A program made the position numbers and the translations under genes. From a bacterium (GTDB taxonomy: Bacteria > Pseudomonadota > Alphaproteobacteria > Micavibrionales > UBA2020), in NCBI GenBank assembly GCA_029945425.1, contig JAQSDV010000002.1:434001-498000 (forward strand): 64,000 nt of DNA, in the 5' to 3' direction. This document shows positions 1 to 8,705 of this stretch, piece by piece (the stretch's first letter is position 1; each line of letters begins with the position of its first letter). The notes under the pieces were generated by a model. It had not been told where the DNA came from. It did no database searches and worked only from the letters and a program-made list of their open reading frames with translations.

Positions 1-2
1 AC

Positions 3-692
3 GGATTGGTGGCGGCGAACGGACAGGCGTATTTGCGTCAGTTGCTCTGGCGCGAATTTTCGTGGCATCTGCTGTATCATTCGCCCGATTTTCCTGAACA
101 GCCGTGGAACAAACGCTTCGTAAAATTTCCGTGGGCGAAGAACAAGCGCATGCTGAAATTGTGGCGGCATGGCAAAACCGGCTACCCGATTGTCGATGCT
201 GGCATGCGGCAGTTGTGGCAGACGGGGTGGATGCATAACCGCGTCCGGATGATCGTGGGATCGTTCCTTGTCAAAAACCTGCTCATCAGCTGGCGCGAGG
301 GTGAAGACTGGTTCTGGGATACGCTGGTCGATGCCGACCTTGGCAACAACGCGGCGGGCTGGCAATGGATCGGCGGCTGCGGGGCCGATGCCGCACCATA
401 TTTTCGCATTTTCAATCCTATCTTGCAAAGCGGCAAGTTCGATCCTGCGGGCGAATACATCAAAACCTATGTGCCGGAGTTGAAAAATATGCCGGCGGCC
501 TATATTCATGCGCCGTGGGATGCGCCGCCGCTGGTGCTGGCGCAGGCGGGCGTGACCCTTGGCAAAAACTATCCGCACCCCGTCGTCGACCATGGCGAGG
601 CACGGGCGCGGGCGCTCAAGGCCTATGGCATAACAAAAACCGGCGAACCGGCCGGAGAACCGACAAGCGAAGAAAAGTATGACGATGAATAA
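3..692 (+). CDS. phrB: Deoxyribodipyrimidine photolyase, C-terminal part (5' end outside window)
   Basis: This is the FAD-binding helical domain of a class I CPD photolyase, which uses light to split cyclobutane pyrimidine dimers. The frame is open to the left edge, so the N-terminal antenna domain and true start lie upstream. Visible family motifs are WREFSWHLLYH near the beginning, the MHNRVRM segment, and the strongly conserved stretch GNNAAGWQWIGG followed by DAAPYFRIFNP, which lines the FAD and dimer-binding cavity. The C-terminal tail after the LGKNYPHPVVDH segment is short and charged, as usual. The gene overlaps ygfZ by 14 nt, suggesting co-transcription. A cryptochrome of the same fold cannot be excluded from half a protein, but photolyase is the simplest reading. 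Confidence 0.9.
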   Translation, partial: GLVAANGQAYLRQLLWREFSWHLLYHSPDFPEQPWNKRFVKFPWAKNKRMLKLWRHGKTGYPIVDAGMRQLWQTGWMHNRVRMIVGSFLVKNLLISWREGEDWFWDTLVDADLGNNAAGWQWIGGCGADAAPYFRIFNPILQSGKFDPAGEYIKTYVPELKNMPAAYIHAPWDAPPLVLAQAGVTLGKNYPHPVVDHGEARARALKAYGITKTGEPAGEPTSEEKYDDE

Positions 693-1473
693 CCCCATCC
701 ATCTATCCGACCGCTGCCTTGTCCGCGTGGCGGGCGATGATGCGCGCGATTTTCTGCAGAACGTCATCACGAACGACATGAAAAATTCAGGCGCGGGCAA
801 GCTGGTCTATTCCTGCCTGTTGATGCCGCAGGGGTTCTTCCTGCATGATTTTTTTATCGGGCAGGATGATGCCGGGTATTTCCTCGATTGCGAAACCGCG
901 CGGGTCGATGACCTGCTGCGCCGCTTTGCCGTCTTCAAGCTGCGCGCCAAAGTCACCTTCGCGCGGATGGACGGAAATGTTTACGCTGCTGGCGATGGTA
1001 TTCCCGACCCGCGACTTGCCACGCTGCCGCCACGTTTGTATAGACCTGAAACAATCGTTGCCGAACCTGTCGCCATCTATCACGACATCTGCATCCGCCA
1101 AACCGTGCCCTGCGGCAGCCTTGCCATGTCCGAGCGCGACACGATGGCCGATGTAAACCTCGATCACCTGAACGCGGTGGCGTGGGACAAAGGCTGCTTT
1201 ATCGGGCAGGAAGTGGCCGCGCGCATGTATAACCTGTCGAAGGCCAAGCGGCGCATTGTCACGGTCACTGCTGAAACGCCCATCGCGTCGGGCGCAAAAG
1301 TCTTTGCCGATGGCAAGGATATGGGGGAGGTGCGCCAGATATCGTCCAACGGCCTTTCCGCGCTGGCGCAGCTGAAAGTGGCGGTTCTGGCTGCAAATCC
1401 GCCTGTTTTACACACGGCGGAGAAACAGCGGCTTACGCTTTCCATACCCGCATATCTGCCCGCAGCCGTCTGA
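679..1473 (+). CDS. ygfZ: YgfZ/GcvT-domain folate-binding protein
   Basis: The 264-residue product belongs to the YgfZ/IBA57 family, a tetrahydrofolate-binding protein that helps maintain or repair certain Fe-S enzymes such as the radical SAM protein MiaB. The diagnostic motif is K-G-C-F-I-G-Q-E at about residues 171-178, including the conserved cysteine C173. The N-terminal part (FLQNVITNDM) matches the GcvT-like fold. The ATG start lies inside the end of the photolyase gene and is preceded by the purine-rich AAGCGAAGAAAAG. Length is somewhat short compared with E. coli YgfZ but normal for alphaproteobacteria. No cleavage-system genes are nearby, which argues for YgfZ rather than a GcvT aminomethyltransferase. 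Confidence 0.88.
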   Translation: MTMNNPIHLSDRCLVRVAGDDARDFLQNVITNDMKNSGAGKLVYSCLLMPQGFFLHDFFIGQDDAGYFLDCETARVDDLLRRFAVFKLRAKVTFARMDGNVYAAGDGIPDPRLATLPPRLYRPETIVAEPVAIYHDICIRQTVPCGSLAMSERDTMADVNLDHLNAVAWDKGCFIGQEVAARMYNLSKAKRRIVTVTAETPIASGAKVFADGKDMGEVRQISSNGLSALAQLKVAVLAANPPVLHTAEKQRLTLSIPAYLPAAV

Positions 1474-1490
1474 TTTAAAGGGTTTAAATC
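1472..1490. promoter_or_regulatory. Perfect AT-rich palindrome at the ygfZ stop codon
   Basis: GATTTAAA and TTTAAATC form a perfect 8-bp inverted repeat around GGG, overlapping the ygfZ stop. It could be a weak terminator or an operator for the gene that starts about 40 nt downstream. No T-run follows directly, so its role is open. Confidence 0.4.
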
Positions 1491-1527
1491 ATTAACCTTT
1501 ATCCTTTAAAATATCCTCTAGGGTAAC

Positions 1528-2589
1528 TTGGGTGCAATCGTGACAGGCGACAAATCAAAAACCGGCGGCAAGGGCGGCAAGACCCCCGTATCAGACCGCG
1601 ACGCAATCGACGCGCTGCCGTTGTCGATGATTCCTCTTTCCAGCAGCACATTGAAATCGGCGCGGCTCGTGAAAAACTCCCGCATGGAAACAGCGGTCGA
1701 GCTGCATAACGATTCAGTTTCGGGCAGCCTGCAAATCCGCCCCGAAGACATCGTGCAGGCGCAAGCGGGCACGGCCGAGGATCAGGCAATTGTTTCGAAA
1801 CTCTCCGCGCTGCCGAGCTATGACATTTATTCGCTGCGCTCCAGCCTCAAGCGCCTCGGCATCGAGGTGGACGACACCGTGCTGGAACTGTCGGGCGACA
1901 TGAAGGATACGCTGTACCGTTACACGCAGGAATTCACCAAGCCCCTGATCCGCAATATTTTCGGGGAGGGGGACGAAACCGATGCCGACCTGCTGAAGCT
2001 GTTCAACGACCCCGACAAAACGCGGGTTGCGGAACGCCTGAAGTTGATGGGACAGAAAACCGGCCTCGGCCTTGCCGAAATTCCTACTTTCCTCGAGGAT
2101 TACAGCGACGTGTTTTTATCGGTCGCATATTACCGCCATACCTTCCACGGCATCGTGCCGGATATCAACCGCTTCTGGCTCTGGCTCGGTGACCTGCGCA
2201 CGCAGCGCGAAGTGGCGTCGTCGCCGCGCACGCTCGCGAGCTGCAAGAAGGTGGAGGATAGCTTGCGCTTTCTTTCCACCTCCATCCGCGAGCGCCTTGC
2301 GAAATTCCAGAGCGGCTTCGACCTGTTCTGGGGCGACATCAACAAGCAGTCATTCCTGAAACTCCGCCACGATATCGAGGAAAACCATTCCGGCATGGGC
2401 GCGGTGCTGTGCGGCCTTGTCGTGAAGACCCGCAACTGGTCGCTGGAATTCCCCGATAACGCGATCGGCGGCCCACAAAAACGCGCGCAATACGTCATCA
2501 CCGAACTCGAGCCCGGCCTCGAACAGCTGAAACTCATGGAAAACGAGGCGCGTTCGCGCATCGGGCTTACGCTCGTCCATATCTTTTAA
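1528..2589 (+). CDS. Conserved-looking hypothetical protein, 353 aa
   Basis: I do not recognise this soluble protein. The first 20 residues are Gly/Lys/Thr-rich and low in complexity. A middle part rich in Leu and charged residues follows (for example LRSSLKRLGIEVDDTVLELSGDM split over about residues 97-120), then a mostly helical C-terminal half with Trp-rich stretches (NRFWLWLGDLRTQ). No signal peptide or membrane segment is seen. The likely start is TTG at 1528, with AGGGT just upstream; GTG at 1540 is an alternative four codons in. The next gene downstream (2696) is also unknown and may be functionally linked, but a promoter-like sequence lies between them. Confidence 0.7.
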   Translation: MGAIVTGDKSKTGGKGGKTPVSDRDAIDALPLSMIPLSSSTLKSARLVKNSRMETAVELHNDSVSGSLQIRPEDIVQAQAGTAEDQAIVSKLSALPSYDIYSLRSSLKRLGIEVDDTVLELSGDMKDTLYRYTQEFTKPLIRNIFGEGDETDADLLKLFNDPDKTRVAERLKLMGQKTGLGLAEIPTFLEDYSDVFLSVAYYRHTFHGIVPDINRFWLWLGDLRTQREVASSPRTLASCKKVEDSLRFLSTSIRERLAKFQSGFDLFWGDINKQSFLKLRHDIEENHSGMGAVLCGLVVKTRNWSLEFPDNAIGGPQKRAQYVITELEPGLEQLKLMENEARSRIGLTLVHIF

Positions 2590-2629
2590 CCCGCAACCCC
2601 TTGAAACAACGCAACATCGCTTCAGATAT

Positions 2630-2658
2630 TTGACAGCGTCAGCATTCAAAGGTAGTTT
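2630..2658 (+). promoter_or_regulatory. Putative sigma-70-type promoter
   Basis: TTGACA at 2630-2635 is followed after exactly 17 nt by TAGTTT at 2653-2658. The position suits transcription of the gene starting at 2696. The first possible start codon of that reading frame (TTG at 2630) is itself part of the -35 element and is therefore unlikely to be used. Confidence 0.5.
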
Positions 2659-2695
2659 TAGTTATACACAAACTGAGCATAAAGGGCAGAATCGC

Positions 2696-3130
2696 TTGTT
2701 ACCCGATACCCGCATCCTCGATACCACCGCAACAGATGGCCAGTCGTTCTGCCGCCATGTCTGCGGAGCGCTGACACGGTACGAGGTGCGCAGGGCAGGG
2801 TTTAACCTGGCGGCAAACGCGCCGTCCTTGAGCCCCGACAACCACGTTTTCATGGTCTATCCCGAACAGGCCCACGGCCTGATCACCACCAGCCTGAAGG
2901 CGCTGAAAGAATACGAGACCACCGGCGACGTGTCGAAACCCACGCGCGAACGCTTCGTGCTGGAAGACACCAAGGACCGCCTGCAAAGCGTGCAGGGCGA
3001 GATGGGTGCGACCGAATACCGCGAACTGCATGACCGCACCATGGCGCATCTGAACGCGAAACTGACGGGCATGGAAGGCCTCGCCCTGTTCACCGCGCCA
3101 CCGGTCACCCGCAAAAACGGCCTGTCATAA
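2696..3130 (+). CDS. Hypothetical protein, about 144 aa
   Basis: This is a small soluble protein of unknown function. The frame is open from 2630, but I place the start at TTG 2696: AAAGGG lies 9 nt upstream, and the sequence before it looks like a promoter. The protein has an N-terminal Cys pair (FCRHVCGAL), a central hydrophobic strand (HVFMVYPEQAHGLITTSL) and a charged, helical C-terminal part. There is no signal peptide and no recognised domain. It lies between another unknown gene and a DUF599 membrane protein on the same strand. Confidence 0.6.
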   Translation: MLPDTRILDTTATDGQSFCRHVCGALTRYEVRRAGFNLAANAPSLSPDNHVFMVYPEQAHGLITTSLKALKEYETTGDVSKPTRERFVLEDTKDRLQSVQGEMGATEYRELHDRTMAHLNAKLTGMEGLALFTAPPVTRKNGLS

Positions 3131-3164
3131 TTTCCCGAAATATATGTTGCGATGCAGCATAAAA

Positions 3165-3220
3165 GGTAATAATATTACCCGTGATTAAATGACGGGTATT
3201 ACCCGTGATTAAAAACGGGT
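3165..3220. repeat. Alternating inverted-repeat array before the DUF599 gene
   Basis: ACCCGT occurs at 3177 and 3201, and its reverse complement ACGGGT at 3192 and 3215. Any neighbouring pair can form a 6-bp stem with a loop of 9, 3 or 8 nt. A separate hairpin, GGTAAT-AAT-ATTACC, lies at 3165-3179. The last ACGGGT ends a few bases before the DUF599 start codon. The array could be an operator with several half-sites or an RNA switch that controls access to the ribosome site. Confidence 0.6.
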
Positions 3221-3227
3221 GAGGGTG

Positions 3228-3953
3228 ATGATTTTCGGTGCGTGGATAGACTGGGTGGCTTTCGGCTGGTTTTTGACCTGCTGGGTGGGATATACGATCT
3301 ACGCCAAGAAACGCGCGCATGACACCGAATGCCTCTCGGCGCTGCTGTATTCATACCGCGTCGACTGGATGCGCAAGCTGCTTTACCGTGACAACCGCAT
3401 TTCCGACCTCGCGCTGCTCAACAACCTTGTGCAGATGGTCAACTTCCTTGCGACCACCAACATCTTTATCCTCGCGGGCGCGGTGACGGTTCTGTATTCG
3501 TCGCAGAACGTGATGGAGCTGTTGTCCAACCACGCCTTCGTCGCCAAAACGACGGTCGAGCAGGTGCAGTTCAAGCTGTTGACGCTCGTCATCATTTTCG
3601 TCTATGCCTTCTTCCGCTTCACCTGGGCGATGCGGCAACACACTTTCGTTTCTATCCTGATCGGCGCCGCACCGCAGGTAACCGCGGGCACACCGCTGAC
3701 GCCGGACGAGGAAGACTTCGCCGTGCAGCTGGCGAAAATTTCGGACCGCGCGGGCCATGAATTCAATTACGGCCTGCGGTCATATTACTTCGCGCTCGCG
3801 CTGCTGCCGTGGTTCATCAGCCCGTTGCTGCTGATCCCCACCTGCACGCTGGTCGTGGTGGTGCTGTATTTGCGCGAATTCCGTTCCCGCACCCTGAAAT
3901 TCCTGGTGCGCAGCCGCGAGGATTACGTGCGGATTTACGCGAAGGGCGTTTAA
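3228..3953 (+). CDS. DUF599 family integral membrane protein
   Basis: The product of about 241 residues matches the DUF599 family of unknown function. It has a hydrophobic N-terminal segment (DWVAFGWFLTCWVGYTIYA), the conserved cytosolic stretch RVDWMRKLLYRDNRISDLALL, two central membrane segments (about residues 73-90 and 115-135) and a final segment near residues 190-220 (SPLLLIPTCTLVVVVLYL). ATG 3228 is preferred over GTG 3219 and GTG 3225 because GGGTGAGG precedes it. GTG 3219 would overlap the inverted-repeat array. The gene ends in a TTAA that is also the stop of the convergent ppdK. Confidence 0.8.
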   Translation: MIFGAWIDWVAFGWFLTCWVGYTIYAKKRAHDTECLSALLYSYRVDWMRKLLYRDNRISDLALLNNLVQMVNFLATTNIFILAGAVTVLYSSQNVMELLSNHAFVAKTTVEQVQFKLLTLVIIFVYAFFRFTWAMRQHTFVSILIGAAPQVTAGTPLTPDEEDFAVQLAKISDRAGHEFNYGLRSYYFALALLPWFISPLLLIPTCTLVVVVLYLREFRSRTLKFLVRSREDYVRIYAKGV

Positions 3954-6601
3954 TCCTTCAACGCCGCCTGTGCCGCCGCCAGACGTGCGATCGGCACGCG
4001 GTAGGGGGAGCAGGAAACGTAATCAAGGCCCGCGCTTTCAAAGAACCTGATCGATGCCGGATCGCCGCCGTGTTCGCCGCAGATGCCGAGCTTCAGGTCT
4101 TTTCGTGTCTTGCGGCCGCGTTCGCACGCGGTTTTCACCAACTCGCCCACGCCATCCACATCGATCGATGCAAACGGGTCGGAGGTCAGAATGCCTTGCG
4201 TCTGGTAGGCGGGCAGGAACGACCCCGCATCATCGCGACTGATGCCGAAGGTCGTCTGCGTCAGGTCGTTGGTGCCGAAGCTGAAGAATTCAGCCGATTC
4301 AGCAATCGCACCCGCCGCCAGCGCCGCGCGCGGCAATTCGATCATCGTGCCGGTCAGGTAACCCTTGAAGCCCACCGCTGCCGCGACCTTGTCGATCATG
4401 GATTTCAGGATATCCATTTCCGTCTTGGTCGCGATCAGCGGCACCATGACTTCGGGGATAACGGTGTCGCCGGTTTCGTTCTTGACGGCCAAGGCCGCTT
4501 CGAAAATCGCCTTCACCTGCATTTCATAGATTTCAGGGTAGACGATGCCAAGGCGCGAACCGCGCAGACCCAGCATCGGGTTCGATTCATGCAGGCGTGA
4601 AATACGCTGGCGCACCTTGTCGCCGGAAATATTCAGCGATTTGGCAAGGCCGTCAATTTCCGTGTCTTCATGCGGCAGGAATTCATGCAGCGGCGGGTCG
4701 AGCAGGCGGATGGTGACGGGCAGGCCCTTCATGATCTTGAAGATCTTCACGAAGTCCTGTTTCTGGTGCGGCTCGATTTTCGCCAGCGCGGCGCGGCGGT
4801 CTTCCGACGTTTCCGCCAAAATCATCTGGCGCACGAACAGGATGCGTTCGGGGTCAAAGAACATATGTTCGGTGCGGCACAAGCCAATGCCTTCCGCGCC
4901 GAATTTGCGCGCCGTTTCAGCATCAAGCGCCGTTTCGGCATTCGCGCGGATTTTCATGCGGCGCGCATCATCCGCCCAGACCATCAGTTTTTCGAAATCG
5001 CCGGTGAGGGTAGGTTGCAGCATTTTCACCGCGCCCAGCAGCACTTCGCCGGTGGAACCATCCAGCGTGATCTTGTCGCCTTCGCTTAACACCTTGCCCT
5101 TGATGGTCATGGTTTTCGATTTCATGTCGATCACCACTTCGCCCGCGCCGGAAACGCAAGGCTTGCCCATGCCGCGTGCAACGACCGCCGCGTGGCTGGT
5201 CATGCCGCCGCGTGATGTCAAAATACCTTCGGCGGCATGCATGCCGTGAATGTCTTCGGGGCTGGTTTCGGTGCGGCATAGGATAACCTTCACGCCGTCC
5301 TTCGCCAGTTTTTCGGCATCGTCTGAATCAAAGCATACCGCGCCGACCGCAGCGCCCGGTGATGCGGGCAACCCGCGTGTCAGCACGTTCTTCGCCGCAT
5401 TCGCATCGATGGTGGGGTGCAGCAGCTGGTCGAGCGATTGCGGATTGATGCGCTTGATCGCCTCATTCTTGGTGATCAGGTTTTCATTCACCATATCGAC
5501 CGCGATTTTCAATGCCGCTGCCGCCGTGCGCTTGCCGCCGCGGGTTTGCAGCATGTACAGTTTTTTGTTCTGGATGGTGAATTCGATGTCCTGCATATCC
5601 TTGTAATGTTTTTCCAGCTGCAGGCGGATGGCGTCCAGCTGTTCATACACTTCGGGCATCGTCTTCTTCATGTCGTCAAGTTCCAGCGGCGTGCGGATGC
5701 CGGCCACGACGTCTTCGCCCTGCGCGTTCAGCAGGTATTCGCCATAGAACTTGTTTTCACCTGTCGAGGGGTTGCGCGTGAATGCAACGCCCGTGCCGCA
5801 ATCATCGCCCATATTGCCGAACACCACGGCCTGCACGCAGACCGCCGTGCCCCATTCTTCGGGGATCGAATTGATTTTGCGGTAAGTGACGGCGCGCGGG
5901 GTCATCCACGATTTGAACACAGCGCCAATCGCGCCCCACAGCTGCTCGCGCGGATCTTGCGGGAATGGCTTGCCGGTTTGTTTTTGCACCAGCGTTTTGT
6001 ACTGCTCCACGATATCGGACAATCCGCCTGCGTCGATATCGGTATCCTGCTTGTGCCCGTTGCGGCGTTTGTATGTATCGAGGATATCCTCGAACAGGTC
6101 ATGATCGACGCCAAGGACGACATCGGAATACATCTGGATGAGGCGGCGATAGCAATCCTGCGCAAAGCGTTCATTGTTGCTGGATGCAGCAAGCCCTTTC
6201 ACCGTCACATCGTTCAGGCCAAGGTTCAGGATGGTGTCCATCATGCCGGGCATGGAAACGCGTGCGCCGGAACGTACCGACAGCAGCAGCGGTTTTTTCA
6301 CATCGCCGAAAACCGCGCCGATTTCTTTTTCAAGCTGCGCCAGCCCGCCATTCACCTGCGCGTCAAGGTCGCCGGGGTATGCTTGCTTGTTCTGGTAGAA
6401 GTATGTGCAGACTTCGGTCGACATCGTAAAGCCGGGCGGGACGGGGAGGCCGATCTTGCTCATCTCCGCCAAATTCGCGCCCTTGCCGCCGAGCAGGTTT
6501 TTCTGTGATGAATCTCCCTCGCAGAGCGTTTTGCCAAAGCTGTAAACCCATTTGCCGGAAGCCTGCGGGCTGGTCTTGAGCGCTGCTGCGTTGGATGACA
6601 T
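3950..6601 (-). CDS. ppdK: Pyruvate, phosphate dikinase
   Basis: This enzyme of about 883 residues interconverts pyruvate, ATP and phosphate with phosphoenolpyruvate, AMP and PPi, giving the cell a PPi-dependent link between glycolysis and gluconeogenesis. The N-terminal ATP-grasp domain is marked by LLGGKGANLAEMSKIGLPVP. The central swivelling domain carries the catalytic histidine in GMTSHAAVVARGMGKPCV. The C-terminal PEP/pyruvate TIM barrel ends with the signature CGEHGGDP. Length is normal for the family. ATG 6601 follows AGAGGGGT at a good distance; a TTG one codon upstream is less likely. It follows glyS by 6 nt on the same strand, an arrangement seen in several alphaproteobacteria. Confidence 0.97.
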   Translation of the reverse strand: MSSNAAALKTSPQASGKWVYSFGKTLCEGDSSQKNLLGGKGANLAEMSKIGLPVPPGFTMSTEVCTYFYQNKQAYPGDLDAQVNGGLAQLEKEIGAVFGDVKKPLLLSVRSGARVSMPGMMDTILNLGLNDVTVKGLAASSNNERFAQDCYRRLIQMYSDVVLGVDHDLFEDILDTYKRRNGHKQDTDIDAGGLSDIVEQYKTLVQKQTGKPFPQDPREQLWGAIGAVFKSWMTPRAVTYRKINSIPEEWGTAVCVQAVVFGNMGDDCGTGVAFTRNPSTGENKFYGEYLLNAQGEDVVAGIRTPLELDDMKKTMPEVYEQLDAIRLQLEKHYKDMQDIEFTIQNKKLYMLQTRGGKRTAAAALKIAVDMVNENLITKNEAIKRINPQSLDQLLHPTIDANAAKNVLTRGLPASPGAAVGAVCFDSDDAEKLAKDGVKVILCRTETSPEDIHGMHAAEGILTSRGGMTSHAAVVARGMGKPCVSGAGEVVIDMKSKTMTIKGKVLSEGDKITLDGSTGEVLLGAVKMLQPTLTGDFEKLMVWADDARRMKIRANAETALDAETARKFGAEGIGLCRTEHMFFDPERILFVRQMILAETSEDRRAALAKIEPHQKQDFVKIFKIMKGLPVTIRLLDPPLHEFLPHEDTEIDGLAKSLNISGDKVRQRISRLHESNPMLGLRGSRLGIVYPEIYEMQVKAIFEAALAVKNETGDTVIPEVMVPLIATKTEMDILKSMIDKVAAAVGFKGYLTGTMIELPRAALAAGAIAESAEFFSFGTNDLTQTTFGISRDDAGSFLPAYQTQGILTSDPFASIDVDGVGELVKTACERGRKTRKDLKLGICGEHGGDPASIRFFESAGLDYVSCSPYRVPIARLAAAQAALKD

Positions 6602-6607
6602 CAAATA

Positions 6608-8704
6608 TTACCCCTCTAGTTTGGAAAAGTCTGCGACCTCGTTCATCGTGCTGGCAATGCTGGCAAGCATGGACAGGCGGTTCGCGCGCAGGTTTGCGTC
6701 CGGCGCGTTCACCAGAATTTTGTCAAAGAACTGGTCGACCGCGCTGCGGATGCCCGACATGCCCGACATGACGGATTTGTAATCTTCTTTTTCAAGGTCG
6801 GCCTTGATCTTGCCGCCGGATGCGCCCAATGCCGCGAACAGGTTTTTCTCCTGCTCCTCGGCCAGCAGCGCTTCCTTCACATCCTTGCCGGAATAGGATT
6901 TGCCGTCCTTCTTTTCCTCGATGCGCAGGATGTTGGTGGCGCGTTTGTAACCGGCCAGCAGGTTCGTGCCGTCTTCGGTTTTCACGAAATCCTGCACGGC
7001 ATTGACGCGTGCAACCACGCGCGTGAAGTCGTCATCGGATTTCGCCGCGAACACCGCGTCGATCAGGTCATGGCGTACGCCCTGATCCTTCAGCGCAACC
7101 TTCAGGCGTTCGGTGAAGAACTGCGTCAGGTCTTTCGTCACATCGGCCTCCTGGCGCAGGCCCTTAATCTTGCCGCCGTAAAGCTGGTACGATTTCTGGA
7201 ACAGCCTCGTCATCGAAACGCGCAGTTTGTTTTCAAGGATGATGCGGATTACGCCGAGTGCGGCACGTCGCAGCGCGAAGGGGTCTTTGGAACCCGTGGG
7301 CTTTTCATCAATCGCGAAGAAACCGACAAGAGCATCGAGTTTATCGGCCAGCGCAACCGCAATCGAAACGGGGGCGGTGGGGCAGGTGTCGTTTGCGCCG
7401 ACGGGTTTGTAATGCTCCGCAATCGCCTGCGCGACTTCGGGCTTTTCCTTGTCATGCAGCGCGTAGTAACGACCCATCGTGCCCTGCACTTCGGGGAACT
7501 GGTACACAACGCCGGAGGTCAAATCGGCCTTGCACAGTTCCGCCGCGCGCGCGGCAGCCTTGCCGTCATAGCCCAGCAGTTCCGCGATTTCCTGCGCCAG
7601 TGAATGCAGGCGCGAGACGCGGTCGCGCACGGTGCCGAGTTTCTGGTGGAACGTAATCTGCTCAAGCGCGGGCAGGCGCGATTCCAGTTTCTGGCGGCGG
7701 TCCTGATCCCAGAAGAATTTGGCATCGGACAAACGCGCGCGCAGGACTTTTTCGTTCCCTGCCACAACCTGTTTGCCGCCGTCTTCGGTGATCATGTTGG
7801 CGACGACGATGAATTTATTCGACAGCTTGCCTGCATCATCCAGCAGCGCGATGTATTTCTGGTTGCCGCGCATGGTGGAGATAAGAACCTCCTGAGGCAC
7901 ATCCAGATATTCTTTTTCGAAAGTCCCGACCAGCGGCACCGGCCATTCGACCAGGCCGACGATTTCCTCGAACAGCGCTTCGTCCTCGCGGATTTTCAGA
8001 CCTTCTTTGTTGGCCAGTTCCTGCGACTGTTTCGAGATGATCGCCTTGCGGTCTTCACGCGCCAGCAGCACATGCGCGGCTTTCAGCTTCTCGCGGTAAT
8101 CGGCGAAGTTCGACACTTCGATCTTGCCGGAGGAGAGGAAGCGGTGGCCTTGCGTCGTCTTGCCGGAGGTGACGGATTTCTCGCCGCCGCCGAGCGCGAA
8201 ATCAACCGCGACGGATTTCCCGTCGAACAGCGCGATAATGCTGTGCAGCGGGCGCACCCATTGGCGCGTGCTGGATTTCCAGCGCATCGATTTCGGCCAG
8301 ACAATTTTGTTCATGGCTTCTTCGATGATGGCGGTCAGCACCTTGTCGGTCGGCTGGCCCTTCACGGCTTCGCGGTAGAACCAGAACGTGCCCTTCGGCG
8401 TTTCTTCCTGCACGCATTTATCAAAATTCGTCTGCCCGACCGATTTCAGGAACCCGTCAAGCGCTTGCTGCGGCGATGTGATGCTCGGGCCTTTTTTGTC
8501 GATAGGGGCGGGGTTGTTTTCAAGCGGCAAGCCGTCCACCACGATCGTCACGCGGCGCGGCGTCGAATGTGCCTCCGCCTTCGTAAACGTCAGGCCCTTC
8601 TCGGTCAGGCCCTTGGTGATCAGGTCTTTCATGTCATCCGCGGCCTTCACCTGCATACGCGCAGGGATTTCTTCGGAGAAAAGTTCGAGGAGAAATTCGG
8701 CCAT
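6608..8704 (-). CDS. glyS: Glycyl-tRNA synthetase, beta subunit
   Basis: This is the 698-residue beta chain of the alpha2beta2 bacterial glycyl-tRNA synthetase. The start MAEFLLELFSEEIPARMQ is the typical opening of GlyS. The body contains the HD-like region and a C-terminal anticodon-binding part rich in Lys and Leu. Its length is close to the usual 690. It begins 1 nt after the stop of glyQ, so the two subunits are almost certainly translated from one message, and ppdK follows 6 nt downstream. Confidence 0.97.
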   Translation of the reverse strand: MAEFLLELFSEEIPARMQVKAADDMKDLITKGLTEKGLTFTKAEAHSTPRRVTIVVDGLPLENNPAPIDKKGPSITSPQQALDGFLKSVGQTNFDKCVQEETPKGTFWFYREAVKGQPTDKVLTAIIEEAMNKIVWPKSMRWKSSTRQWVRPLHSIIALFDGKSVAVDFALGGGEKSVTSGKTTQGHRFLSSGKIEVSNFADYREKLKAAHVLLAREDRKAIISKQSQELANKEGLKIREDEALFEEIVGLVEWPVPLVGTFEKEYLDVPQEVLISTMRGNQKYIALLDDAGKLSNKFIVVANMITEDGGKQVVAGNEKVLRARLSDAKFFWDQDRRQKLESRLPALEQITFHQKLGTVRDRVSRLHSLAQEIAELLGYDGKAAARAAELCKADLTSGVVYQFPEVQGTMGRYYALHDKEKPEVAQAIAEHYKPVGANDTCPTAPVSIAVALADKLDALVGFFAIDEKPTGSKDPFALRRAALGVIRIILENKLRVSMTRLFQKSYQLYGGKIKGLRQEADVTKDLTQFFTERLKVALKDQGVRHDLIDAVFAAKSDDDFTRVVARVNAVQDFVKTEDGTNLLAGYKRATNILRIEEKKDGKSYSGKDVKEALLAEEQEKNLFAALGASGGKIKADLEKEDYKSVMSGMSGIRSAVDQFFDKILVNAPDANLRANRLSMLASIASTMNEVADFSKLEG

Positions 8705-8705
8705 G

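Noticed and set aside
5417..6508. Plus-strand open frame of 363 codons opposite ppdK
   Set aside because: It is a shadow of the ppdK coding frame: composition rich in His, Arg, Gln and Asp, no motif, and full overlap with a certain gene.
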